A DNA stretch of 64,000 bases from Actinomadura soli (lineage in GTDB: Bacteria; Actinomycetota; Actinomycetes; Streptosporangiales; Streptosporangiaceae): assembly GCF_005889715.1 (NCBI RefSeq), contig NZ_VCKW01000005.1, positions 1 through 64,000 on the forward strand. The letters are read 5' to 3'. Made by a program: the position numbers and the translations under genes. Each line of letters opens with the position of its first letter. The stretch's first letter is position 1. A model generated the notes under the pieces. The model was given only the letters and a program-made list of their open reading frames with translations. It had not been told where the DNA came from and ran no database searches. Shown here one piece after another: positions 1 through 6,571 of this stretch.

Positions 1-165
1 CTTGTGGTGAGACCTGTCCTACCAGAGGCTTCACGTCTGTGTGCATCTACGGCTCGACACCGGGCCCGTCCCCTGAGCGCGCTTCGTGGCTACTTCGCGC
101 AGATCATTTCGCTGAGAAAACGTCAGTAGCTCGGGCCATGCGGCGATCACCGGGAGGCAGGAACA

Positions 166-1032
166 ATGCTGACTCCCGGTGTCGCGCATGAGACCCTCCT
201 CTCGGGAAGAACGCTCCAGTTGTGGGCCGTCACGTTCTTGACGTGCTTCGGAATCGCCTCGGCCGCGGCCGGGCTGATCGAGGCATTGTTCAATGACCCC
301 TTCAAGCCGTTCGGCGCCTATTACCTCGGCGCCGCCCTCCTCGGCTGCTGCACGATCGCCACGGTCCGGGTGTGGCCGCGCAAATCCTTCTCCCGCTACT
401 TCCCCATCCCCGGGACGACGATCACGATCGTCATCGGAGACCTCTTCGACCAGGACGGACACCTCATCGTCGGTGTGAACGACACCTTCGACACCGACAC
501 CACCTCCGTGATAGCCCCGCACAGCATCCAGGGCCAGATGCTCCACCGCGAGTACAGCGGCGACCTCCCGCGCCTGGACGAGGACCTTGAGAAGGCTCTC
601 CGGGACGTCCAACCGGCCCGGCTGGAATCACGCGCCGACCGTCCACAGGGAAAGCTGGCGAGATACCCGGTCGGGACCGTCGCCGTGATAGGCGAAAGGG
701 ACAGGAGGTTCTTCTGCGCCGCCTATGCCACCTCGGACAACGGCAACGTCGTCCACTCGACCCTCGACCACCTGTGGCAAAGCCTCTCCGAAATCTGGGA
801 GGCCGTCCGCCGCCACGGCGAACGGAGAACCGTCTCCGTCTCCGTCCTCGGGACGGGCCTCGCCCGGATCAGCAACCTGCCACCCGGCGACCTGATCCGC
901 CTGATCCTCATCTCCTACATGGCCGCCAGCCGCGAAGCGGTCATAGCCGACCAGCTCCGCCTCGTCATCCACCCGACCCTGGCCGCCAACCTGAACATCA
1001 AGGAAATAGAAGACTTCCTCTCAGCTCAGTGA
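166..1032 (+). CDS. Two-helix membrane protein with macro-type domain (ThsA-like, type II Thoeris effector family)
   Basis: The 288-residue product has two hydrophobic helices (about residues 19-38 and 49-67), then a soluble domain. That domain carries the signature I101-V-G-V-N-D-T-F-D-T, a following APHSIQGQM loop, YPVGTVAVIG near 167, and GTGL near 233. This layout and the VNDxFDT motif match my recollection of the macro-domain ThsA proteins of type II Thoeris, which sense a TIR-made ADP-ribose signal and then attack the membrane. The ATG follows an AGGAAC ribosome site. The convergent neighbour is a DUF4062 protein, whose fold is TIR-related. Family placement is by motif only, and no canonical TIR gene is visible in the window. 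Confidence 0.7.
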   Translation: MLTPGVAHETLLSGRTLQLWAVTFLTCFGIASAAAGLIEALFNDPFKPFGAYYLGAALLGCCTIATVRVWPRKSFSRYFPIPGTTITIVIGDLFDQDGHLIVGVNDTFDTDTTSVIAPHSIQGQMLHREYSGDLPRLDEDLEKALRDVQPARLESRADRPQGKLARYPVGTVAVIGERDRRFFCAAYATSDNGNVVHSTLDHLWQSLSEIWEAVRRHGERRTVSVSVLGTGLARISNLPPGDLIRLILISYMAASREAVIADQLRLVIHPTLAANLNIKEIEDFLSAQ

Positions 1033-1156
1033 GAAGGATCGGACGCCGGCGCGTCACTCTCCCGCTCTTGCTGAAGTTGCAGAGCCGCCGCTAGCCCGAT
1101 GGCACGTTCGGTAAAACGATAGTCATGCTCGTGCCGTTCCAAGATGCCGGAAGCGA

Positions 1157-1987
1157 TCATGAAGATGAGAATTTTGTGGTGCTTTTGTCGGTCGGATATA
1201 TGACGTTTTCAAACCCCCATTGTGCGCTCAATAATTGACCGATTTGATACTGAAGAGATTGCGGGTCAATTAAGCGCAGGGCAATCGGGGTCATCGCGAG
1301 GAATATTTCGTTCCACGTCATCCGAGCCGAGTATTTCGGTTCAAATACAACTGTTATCGATTCATCACCTCCCTCCAGGATCGAGTTCCGTGATATCGAC
1401 CGTCGACCGATGCTGGACCGCAACGAGGTGAGTTCGGTTTCGAGTTCCATGATGCGCTCGCGGAGCGCGACGTCGCCATGGGTGTCGGCGCGCACCCAGC
1501 CGGGCATCGGATGCGATCGCCGCAGCCGGACCATGCCCCGACTCACCGCCCCGCCCAGGTCTTCCGGAGTCTTCCAGAATTTGCACAGCTTCTGGCCGAC
1601 GAGTTCGCGGAACGAGGCGAGTGCCTTCTGCCCGGTTTCGGATACCTCACTGCGCTCCATCGGGATGCTTCCAGGATCACCATGGAGAAATCCCATTATC
1701 GGCTTCCCGGAGTCCCGCGCGTACTCGTATTCCATCCGGGTGTAGGAGATGCCGGTGGTGTCGTGCACGGATCCGTAGCGGCCGCCCACGATGACGATGT
1801 AGTAGTCCGACTCGTCGATGACCTGCTTGATGAGCGTCCAGGAATCGTCATCGGAGGCGGGGAAGAGCTCCATCCCCGCAGGTATGCAATCGAGTTCCAG
1901 GAGCGCCTGCATGACGTGCCTGCGCTCCTCCACAAGATCGGTGAAAGTCGAACTCACGAAGACCTGGTGGCGTGGGTCACTGGCCAC
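1157..1987 (-). CDS. DUF4062 (TIR-like) domain protein
   Basis: The protein has 276 residues with a GTG start. The N-terminal DUF4062 domain spans about residues 7-105, with VFVSSTFTDLVEERR (10-23), the DESDYYIVIVGGRYGS strand-loop (58-73) and SYTRMEYEYA (81-90). E86 or E88 could be the counterpart of a TIR catalytic glutamate; that is inference. A coiled-coil-like stretch lies near 180-195 (ELETELTSLRSS), followed by a C-terminal domain I do not recognise. DUF4062 is generally grouped with TIR-fold signalling domains. The gene converges on the macro-type membrane protein, with 124 bases between the stop codons. Its 3' third is visibly richer in A/T than the surroundings, which suggests transfer. 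Confidence 0.8.
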   Translation of the reverse strand: MASDPRHQVFVSSTFTDLVEERRHVMQALLELDCIPAGMELFPASDDDSWTLIKQVIDESDYYIVIVGGRYGSVHDTTGISYTRMEYEYARDSGKPIMGFLHGDPGSIPMERSEVSETGQKALASFRELVGQKLCKFWKTPEDLGGAVSRGMVRLRRSHPMPGWVRADTHGDVALRERIMELETELTSLRSSIGRRSISRNSILEGGDESITVVFEPKYSARMTWNEIFLAMTPIALRLIDPQSLQYQIGQLLSAQWGFENVIYPTDKSTTKFSSS

Positions 1988-2043
1988 GGCCCGCCCCTCT
2001 CGGCACGCGAATGAACGGCTAAGACTTTACGTGCCTCAAGGAC

Positions 2044-2074
2044 GCGGAGGGACGGAAACGAGCCGTCCCTCCGC
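2044..2074. terminator. Perfect 12-bp inverted repeat, probable terminator
   Basis: The arm GCGGAGGGACGG (2044-2055) is complementary to CCGTCCCTCCGC (2063-2074), with a 7-base loop. It lies just after the likely original stop (2082) of the degenerate ATPase gene and upstream of the DUF4062 gene. There is no clear U-run, so termination is inferred from position. Confidence 0.5.
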
Positions 2075-2081
2075 TTCGCCT

Positions 2082-2404
2082 TCAAGCGTTGAGAACCGCG
2101 AAGACGACCTTGCCCGCGTCACCCGCCAGCGGCCGGGCTCCCCAGCATCCTGAACCTCGACCCACACCACGCCCTCGGGCGTCCGCCCGATGCGGAAGAT
2201 CGCCTCGTCCTCGGGCCCGATCGCGTACCGGATAGCGTTGGTGACCAGCTCGCCCGCGATCAGGCAGGGGACGAAGTCGTCCACACCCCACCCGCCCACC
2301 ACAAGCCGCACGAACGTCCGCACCCCCGCCACAGCCCGCAGCACCCGCTTGACCACGACCCCGCAGACCTGTCCGTCCTGACGAAAACTCTGGTTGCCCT
2401 CCGC
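2082..2404 (-). pseudogene. Degenerate RsbW-type ATP-binding protein
   Basis: One frame encodes RAVAGVRTFVRLVVGGW, then the N-box GELVTNAIRYA and the G1-like VEVQDAGEP. This is the start of an HATPase_c protein of the anti-sigma or DUF397-linked kind. The glycine-rich G2 region (GRGL-type) is missing. The typical last strand (GKVVFAVLNA) appears in another frame and ends at 2082. No good start precedes the motif: the upstream in-frame stop is at 2405-2407 and only a GTG at 2356 is available. An open frame does run to 2036, but it passes through the terminator-like hairpin at 2044-2074. I read this as a gene with an internal deletion and frameshift. A short expressed protein from 2356 to 2036 cannot be excluded. 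Confidence 0.5.
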
Positions 2405-2473
2405 TCACAGGCACTCACGGAACAGATGTCACGCGAGTTGATCAGAAAGGTGGCCCAGGAGAAATGGACCTGA
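2366..2473 (+). pseudogene. C-terminal remnant of an XRE/DUF5753-type regulator
   Basis: The frame ending at TGA 2471-2473 reads DLSVLTKTLVALRSQ, then ALTEQMSRELIRKVAQE and KWT. This resembles the last helix of DUF5753 (Scr1-type) regulators, which normally sit directly upstream of a DUF397 gene and overlap its start, as here (10 bases). Upstream of 2366 the frame runs antisense into the ATPase fragment and has no helix-turn-helix. A deletion therefore seems to have removed most of this gene and the start of the divergent ATPase gene. It rests on about 35 residues. Confidence 0.45.
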
Positions 2474-2652
2474 GAAACGCCAATTGGCATAAGAGCAGCC
2501 ACAGCGCATCCAATGGCGGTAACTGCGTCGAGTTGGCCATGCTTCCCGGCGCGGTGGCTGTCCGGGACGGCAAGGACCCGGATGGGGCCGTCCTGCTGCT
2601 GGCACCCGCCAACCTTCGCGCGGCCATTAAGTCGGCGTCCACAATCCGCTAG
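2464..2652 (+). CDS. DUF397 domain protein
   Basis: The 62-residue protein has the family pattern WHKSSHSASNGGNCVELA, then VAVRDGKDPDGAVLL and a short tail. DUF397 proteins are small actinobacterial partners of XRE/DUF5753 regulators and are often described as toxin-like or developmental components; their biochemistry is unclear. The ATG follows AGGAG and overlaps the end of the regulator remnant, the usual operon arrangement. With its regulator apparently lost, this copy may be an orphan. Confidence 0.85.
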   Translation: MDLRNANWHKSSHSASNGGNCVELAMLPGAVAVRDGKDPDGAVLLLAPANLRAAIKSASTIR

Positions 2653-2759
2653 ACGCCCCCAATCGGCCCTCGTCCAGACTCGCCTTGCACAGACGTCACG
2701 GGCGAGGGCACCAACGTCCACGCCACATATGTCAGGGACGTGGCGGGCAGCCAAGAAGC

Positions 2760-2951
2760 ATGGACCTGAGCAACGTCAAGTGGCGCAAGAGCAGCCACAG
2801 CGGCTCCAACAGTGGTGACTGCGTCGAGTTGGCCCGGCTGGTGGGTGCGGTGGCGGTGCGGGACAGTAAGGACCCGGACGGGGCCGTTCTGCTGGTGGCA
2901 GCCGCCAGCCTTCGCGCGGCTATCCAGGCGGCCGCTCCCGCGACGGCCTGA
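2760..2951 (+). CDS. DUF397 domain protein, second copy
   Basis: The 63-residue protein starts at the ATG of MDLSNVKWRKSSHSGSN. It is very close to the preceding DUF397 protein (same SSHS, DCVELA, VAVRD and KDPDGAVLL blocks), so a tandem duplication is likely. An in-frame GTG/ATG further upstream (2685) would add residues with no family resemblance. The roughly 100 bases between the copies end in a frame reading YVRDVAGSQEAWT with its stop overlapping the start. This could be another regulator tail copied along with the gene, but the match is weak. Confidence 0.8.
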   Translation: MDLSNVKWRKSSHSGSNSGDCVELARLVGAVAVRDSKDPDGAVLLVAAASLRAAIQAAAPATA

Positions 2952-2966
2952 CGCCAACCTGCCCCT

Positions 2967-3365
2967 TCATGTCTTGGTGGCTGTCACCATTACCGGGTGG
3001 CCGTCGGGGTCGGCGACGTAGGCGATGCGCTCGCCCCAAGGGGTGTCGGCGGGCGGCATGAGGACCGGATGTCCGAGGGCGGCCAGCTCTTCGATCGAGG
3101 AATCGACGTCGTCGCAGTACACGCACAGCTCGAAGAAGCGGCCGGAGATCGGTCGTTGTGGCAGCCCGTGAATGCCTGCTCCGCCGTCCGGGACCACGCC
3201 CAGGCCGATGGACGAGCCGTCGCCCAGTCGGAGTGCGACGAAGGTTGGCTTCCCGTCGTCCTCGAACCGGTAGGTCTCCTGGAAGCCGAGTGCATCACGG
3301 TAGAACTCAAGAGAGCGCTGCAGATCATCGCAGGCCAGCATGGGAAACGCTGAACGAAACTCCAT
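2967..3365 (-). CDS. VOC-family (glyoxalase/bleomycin-resistance fold) protein
   Basis: The 132-residue protein is the length of a single-chain VOC protein with two beta-alpha-beta-beta-beta modules. Module one has MLACDDLQRSLEFYRDALGF (9-28). Module two has FELCVYCDDVDSSIEEL and ends YVADPDGHPVMV, the usual C-terminal metal-side strand. Members include glyoxalases, dioxygenases and antibiotic-binding proteins, and no substrate can be assigned. It is divergent from another VOC gene starting 75 bases away, so the two may share a promoter region. Confidence 0.85.
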   Translation of the reverse strand: MEFRSAFPMLACDDLQRSLEFYRDALGFQETYRFEDDGKPTFVALRLGDGSSIGLGVVPDGGAGIHGLPQRPISGRFFELCVYCDDVDSSIEELAALGHPVLMPPADTPWGERIAYVADPDGHPVMVTATKT

Positions 3366-3439
3366 GCCCCGCGACGCTACCGCCGCCCACTGACATCCGT
3401 GCTGGACGACCGGAGAGGGGCGCCTTCTAGTCTGGTGGG

Positions 3440-3850
3440 GTGCGGCTCGACTTGATCGCGATCGTTGTGGACGACTACGACCGCGCCATCGAATTCTTCA
3501 CCGATGCCCTTGGCTTCGATCTGGTCGAGGACTCGCCATCGCGCACCAACGACGGCCGCCCGAAACGATGGGTCGTCGTCCGGCCGCCGGGCGCCGAGAC
3601 CGGAATCCTGCTGGCCCGCGCGGACGGCGACCGCCAGTCCGCCGTCGTCGGAGAGCAGGTCGCGGGTCGCGTCGGGTTCTTCCTCCGTGTAGATGACTTC
3701 GACGAGGCCCACCAGCGTATGAAGTCCGCAGGCGTGGACTTCGTGACCGCACCACGTACTGAGCCCTATGGGCAGGTCGCCGTGTTCGTCGACATAGCGG
3801 GCAATCGGTGGGACCTCCTAGGGCCCCCTCTCGGCAGGGCCGTGCAATAG
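3440..3850 (+). CDS. VOC-family protein
   Basis: The 136-residue protein starts at a GTG (MRLDLIAIVVDDYDRAIEFF). Both VOC modules are present: DYDRAIEFFTDALGFDLVED near 11-30 and VGFFLRVDDFDEAHQRMKSAGV, ending AVFVDIAGNRWDLLGP. The RWVVVRPPGAETGILLARA segment is typical of lactoylglutathione-lyase-like single-domain proteins. It is divergent from the VOC gene at 2967-3365. Function beyond the fold is not evident. Confidence 0.85.
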   Translation: MRLDLIAIVVDDYDRAIEFFTDALGFDLVEDSPSRTNDGRPKRWVVVRPPGAETGILLARADGDRQSAVVGEQVAGRVGFFLRVDDFDEAHQRMKSAGVDFVTAPRTEPYGQVAVFVDIAGNRWDLLGPPLGRAVQ

Positions 3851-3923
3851 GCTTGCCTTTGCCTGGAACCGTCCAGTTGCCGCCAATCTCCGGGGGTCGG
3901 CGTGCGAGCCTGGGGAAGGACCT

Positions 3924-4663
3924 ATGTCGGCAGCGCTGCTCAACGTCCTGATCGGCCTGGTGACCAGTGTCTTGAGCGGCGGCGTATGGGCGCTGAACCG
4001 CACGAAGCAGGCGCGGATGCTGAACCGGAGGGCCGATTTCTTCGGTCTCGAAGGTGGTGCGCCCTGTGTCGTGGTGATGAACGACAAGTACAGCAAGCCC
4101 GGGAGCATGGCCCAGGACGACGTCTACGCGCTCGTCGAGATCGCCATGCTAGGACGGGAACTGGGCAGTCCCGTCACCATCCGCCGGGCGCGGGAGTTCC
4201 GGGAGCGTAACGGCTCCAGTACCGAGTTCTGCATCGGCGGTCCGAGCGGCGGGTCCAATCCGCGGACCGGGGGGCATCTGGCCGCGCACCTGCCCGGCGT
4301 CACCGTCCTCCCCTTCAGCCGGGACGACGACTCGATGGCGTTCCTGATCGATGGTGAGCTTTTCGGTATGAGCCCGGTCAGCGAGAACGTGTTCTGGTGG
4401 CCAAATTCCGTCCCGATCCCGGTTCTCGGCCCGTCTTCCTCATTTGCGGGCAGACCGCCATCTCCAACCGCGCCGCCGTCCACTTCCTGAAGCGCCAGCA
4501 CCGCGATCTGGCCGAGTCCCTGGAGAATGTCGAACAGTTCTGCCTGATCATCCGGGTGGACGCGATAGAAACGTACGGCTTCCAGGCGGCCACTCTGGAA
4601 CGTGATGTCACCCGCGCCGCCTTCGCCCCGGTGAACGCCGGCAACGAAGCCGCGCGGGGCTGA
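3924..4663 (+). pseudogene. Membrane-anchored protein of unknown family, split by a frameshift
   Basis: Frame one starts at ATG 3924 after AAGGA and encodes a membrane helix (LLNVLIGLVTSVLSGGVWAL, about 5-24). A soluble domain follows with VVVMNDKY, VYALVEIAMLGRELGSPVTI and FCIGGPSGGSNPRTGGHLAA. Near 4388 the sense continues in another frame as VLVAKFRPDPGSRPVFLICG, then TAISNRAAVHFLKR, CLIIRVDAIETYGFQAATLE, ending at 4663. One missing G in GTGTTCTGG (for GTGGTTCTGG) would explain the shift. The whole product would be about 246 residues. The paired blocks look like two alpha/beta units, but I do not recognise the family. It could be a real mutation or a sequencing error. Confidence 0.6.
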
Positions 4664-4684
4664 CCAGCGTTGACCGTCACAAAG

Positions 4685-4714
4685 CAAAAAGCCGCAGATC
4701 TGACGATCTGCGGC
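4685..4714 (-). terminator. Intrinsic terminator of the tRNA transcript
   Basis: The perfect 10-bp stem GCCGCAGATC / GATCTGCGGC (4691-4700 and 4705-4714) has loop TGAC. Read on the minus strand it is followed by UUUUUGCUUU. It lies 12 bases beyond the 3' end of the first tRNA-Glu gene. Confidence 0.85.
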
Positions 4715-4726
4715 TGCGTCCTCGCG

Positions 4727-4799
4727 TACCCCCGAGCGGATTCGAACCGCCGTTACCGCCTTGAGAGGGCGGCGTCCTAGGCCACTAGACGACGGGGGC
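4727..4799 (-). tRNA. tRNA-Glu (CTC)
   Basis: The 73-base gene folds as a full cloverleaf. Acceptor strands are GCCCCCG and CGGGGGT with discriminator A, the anticodon stem-loop is CCGCC-CTCTCAA-GGCGG (anticodon CTC), and the T arm is CGGCG-GTTCGAATC-CGC. No CCA is encoded. It is identical to the copy at 5087-5159. The 287 bases between the copies hold no gene, only a G/C hairpin at 5022-5038. Confidence 0.95.
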
Positions 4800-5086
4800 C
4801 TGCCAGTGCGCCCGCGCGATCTCCCGCTCGGGCCCCACCCACCTTACCGGACGCCGCTCACCGCCTCGACCGGGTTTCCGCACACCACGCCCGAGCACGA
4901 ACCCAGGGTTCTTGGATGATGCAGATACAAGCCCTGCAGGAGCCGCGCCTAAGGTAGCCGTGCGTTCGACAGCGACCGCAACCACAAGGGGGCGTGGGGG
5001 CGGAGCCACCACATCGGGGGTCTGGGGGTCGCCCCCCAGATAGACACGAAGTCCGGCGAAGACGGCCAGAGGCCGTCGATTAGGGG

Positions 5087-5159
5087 TACCCCCGAGCGGA
5101 TTCGAACCGCCGTTACCGCCTTGAGAGGGCGGCGTCCTAGGCCACTAGACGACGGGGGC
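5087..5159 (-). tRNA. tRNA-Glu (CTC), second identical copy
   Basis: This copy has the same 73 bases as the gene at 4727-4799, including the CTC anticodon loop and acceptor stem. It lies 25 bases downstream of the tRNA-Gln gene on the same strand, so the three tRNAs are probably one transcript ending at the hairpin near 4685-4714. Confidence 0.95.
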
Positions 5160-5184
5160 GTGTGTCCGTTGAACGCGGACGCAG

Positions 5185-5256
5185 CTGGGGTACCAGGACT
5201 CGAACCTAGACTAAGTGAACCAGAATCACTCGTGCTGCCGATTACACCATACCCCA
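5185..5256 (-). tRNA. tRNA-Gln (CTG)
   Basis: The 72-base cloverleaf has acceptor strands TGGGGTA and TACCCCA with discriminator G, and anticodon stem-loop AGTGA-TTCTGGT-TCACT (anticodon CTG). It is first in the tRNA cluster. The gatCAB genes 27 kb away encode the amidotransferase that makes Gln-tRNA in organisms without GlnRS. Confidence 0.95.
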
Positions 5257-5351
5257 GTGAGGTACGGGCGCCCGTGCCGTTGGGGGCTGGGTCGCTCGCG
5301 CCTCGATGAGAATACAGGACCTTGGGACTGCGACCAAAACGATTGACGCAG

Positions 5352-5368
5352 CCGGCCCGCCGGGCCGG
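5352..5368 (-). terminator. Possible terminator hairpin after the VOC gene
   Basis: CCGGCCC / GGGCCGG is a perfect 7-bp stem with loop GCC. On the minus strand it lies about 30 bases past the VOC stop codon, and a short T-rich stretch (CGTTTT) follows after about 12 bases. It is weak as an intrinsic terminator. Confidence 0.35.
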
Positions 5369-5397
5369 AGCCCCCGTCGACCCGGCCCGGCCGGGCG

Positions 5398-5832
5398 TCA
5401 TCCAGGCGAGTCTGTGGAGGGGTCCGCGGGACGGCCCGCGGGTTCCATGGCGAAGAGTTCGAGCTGGATGTCGTCGGGGTCGCGGAAGCACAGGACGGGC
5501 CCGAACGGCGTCTCGGCGACCGGCGAGCAGGTGACGCCGAGTCCGACGAGGCGGGTGTACCAGTCTTCGAGGGCCGCGCGGTCTGTGACGGCGAAGGAGA
5601 GATGGTCGAGGCCGGCGTGGCGGTGGTCGAAGGGGCCGGCGGCGTCCCGGTGCTGGAGGAGGCCGAGGACGGTCAGGCCGTCGGGGAGGATGCAGATCGT
5701 CTCCAGCCGGCGGTCGTCGTCCTGCACGTAGAACGGGGTGAAGCCGAGGACGTCCCCGTACCACTGGACGCTCTTGTCACGGTCCGTGACGGTGAGGGCG
5801 AGGTGGGAAAAGCCGGTGACCGGCGGCGGCAT
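5398..5832 (-). CDS. VOC-family dioxygenase-like protein
   Basis: The 144-residue protein starts at the ATG of MPPPVTGFSHLALTVTD. It has two VOC modules: DKSVQWYGDVLGFTPFYVQDD in the first, GLDHLSFAVTDRAALEDWYTRL in the second. The end FRDPDDIQLELFAM carries the glutamate that is a metal ligand in glyoxalase-type members. H9 and H76 (FSHLAL, LDHLSF) are plausible metal ligands too. The open frame extends upstream but crosses the palindrome at 5844-5884, so the shorter start is preferred. It is divergent from a PadR regulator gene, which probably controls it. Substrate unknown. Confidence 0.85.
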   Translation of the reverse strand: MPPPVTGFSHLALTVTDRDKSVQWYGDVLGFTPFYVQDDDRRLETICILPDGLTVLGLLQHRDAAGPFDHRHAGLDHLSFAVTDRAALEDWYTRLVGLGVTCSPVAETPFGPVLCFRDPDDIQLELFAMEPAGRPADPSTDSPG

Positions 5833-5843
5833 GCGCACTCCTT

Positions 5844-5884
5844 TACTCCGATCCGGAGTATCGACGATACTCCGGATCGGAGTA
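5844..5884. promoter_or_regulatory. 41-bp perfect palindrome, likely PadR operator
   Basis: The arm TACTCCGATCCGGAGTATCG (5844-5863) is the exact reverse complement of 5865-5884 around a single central A. Each arm is itself nearly palindromic (ACTCCGATCCGGAGT), so there are effectively two half-operators. It fills most of the 64-base gap between the divergent VOC and PadR genes and ends 12 bases before the PadR start. Confidence 0.75.
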
Positions 5885-5896
5885 TCGTCAAGGCCC

Positions 5897-6496
5897 ATGG
5901 CACGGGAACTGACGACGACGTCCTTCGCGATCCTGTCGTTGCTGGCCGTCCGGCCCTGGACGACGTACGAGCTCAAGGAGCAGATGAAGCGGGCCATGCA
6001 GCCGGTGTGGCCGCGCGCGGAGAGCGTCCTCTACGAGGAGCCGAAGAAGCTGGTCGAGCACGGGCTGGCCCGGTCGCGCACCGAGTACACGGGGCGGCGC
6101 AGGAGCACGGTCTACGAGATCACCGAAGAGGGACGGGCCAGTCTGCGGCAGTGGCTGGACGAGCCCGGCGCCGGTCCCGTGCTGGAGTTCGAGGCCCTGC
6201 TCAAGGTGGCCTTCGCCGACCACGGCGACCTGGAGCAGTTGCGCACGACGCTGCGGCGCATACGGGACGACGCCGAGCGGCGCGTCGCCATCACCGAGGC
6301 CAGGATGGCCGAGTACGAGGAGGGCGGCCCGTATCCCGAGCGGCTCCCCGTGATCGCGCTCCCCGCGAAGCTCCTGCGGGAGCAGAACGCGTTGCTGCTG
6401 CGCTGGGCCGAGTGGGCGCTGGACGAGGTGGAGCACTGGGACGGTGTGACCCCCCAGACCGGGGCCCGCGTCCCGCCGGACGCGTTCAGCGGGTGA
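5897..6496 (+). CDS. PadR-family transcriptional regulator
   Basis: The 199-residue protein has an N-terminal winged helix: TSFAILSLLAVRPWTTYELKEQM (about 8-30), the dimer-facing SVLYEEPKKLVEHGLARSR, and the wing GRRRSTVYEITEEGRASL. An alpha-helical C-terminal dimerisation domain follows (LLKVAFADHGDLEQLRTTLRRI). The ATG at 5897 is chosen because the palindromic operator lies immediately upstream; longer in-frame starts would run through it. It is divergent from the VOC gene and probably represses both promoters. The inducer is unknown. Confidence 0.9.
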   Translation: MARELTTTSFAILSLLAVRPWTTYELKEQMKRAMQPVWPRAESVLYEEPKKLVEHGLARSRTEYTGRRRSTVYEITEEGRASLRQWLDEPGAGPVLEFEALLKVAFADHGDLEQLRTTLRRIRDDAERRVAITEARMAEYEEGGPYPERLPVIALPAKLLREQNALLLRWAEWALDEVEHWDGVTPQTGARVPPDAFSG

Positions 6497-6571
6497 CGCC
6501 GCACCGCCGCCCAGCGGGCCGATCGATCAGCGAGCCGGTCAGCGGGAGCGGCCCGTCACGGGAGCGGCCCG

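Noticed and set aside
31-612. Minus-strand frame opposite the ThsA-like gene
   Set aside because: The product is low-complexity Asp/Glu/Gly/Arg-rich antisense to a well-supported membrane protein with its own ribosome site.
2685-2951. Longer form of the second DUF397 protein starting at 2685
   Set aside because: The added residues show no family similarity, and the ATG at 2760 matches the start of the first copy exactly.
5022-5038. G/C hairpin CTGGGGG-TCG-CCCCCAG between tRNA-Glu copies, and similar G/C-rich stretches near 38310-38350 and 52805-52830
   Set aside because: These are common GC-rich intergenic structures without a U-run or clear transcript end, so not called as terminators.
4727-5159. 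Identical tRNA-Glu copies as attL/attR of an integrated element
   Set aside because: Both copies are complete, only 287 bases separate them, and there is no integrase or excisionase between or beside them.
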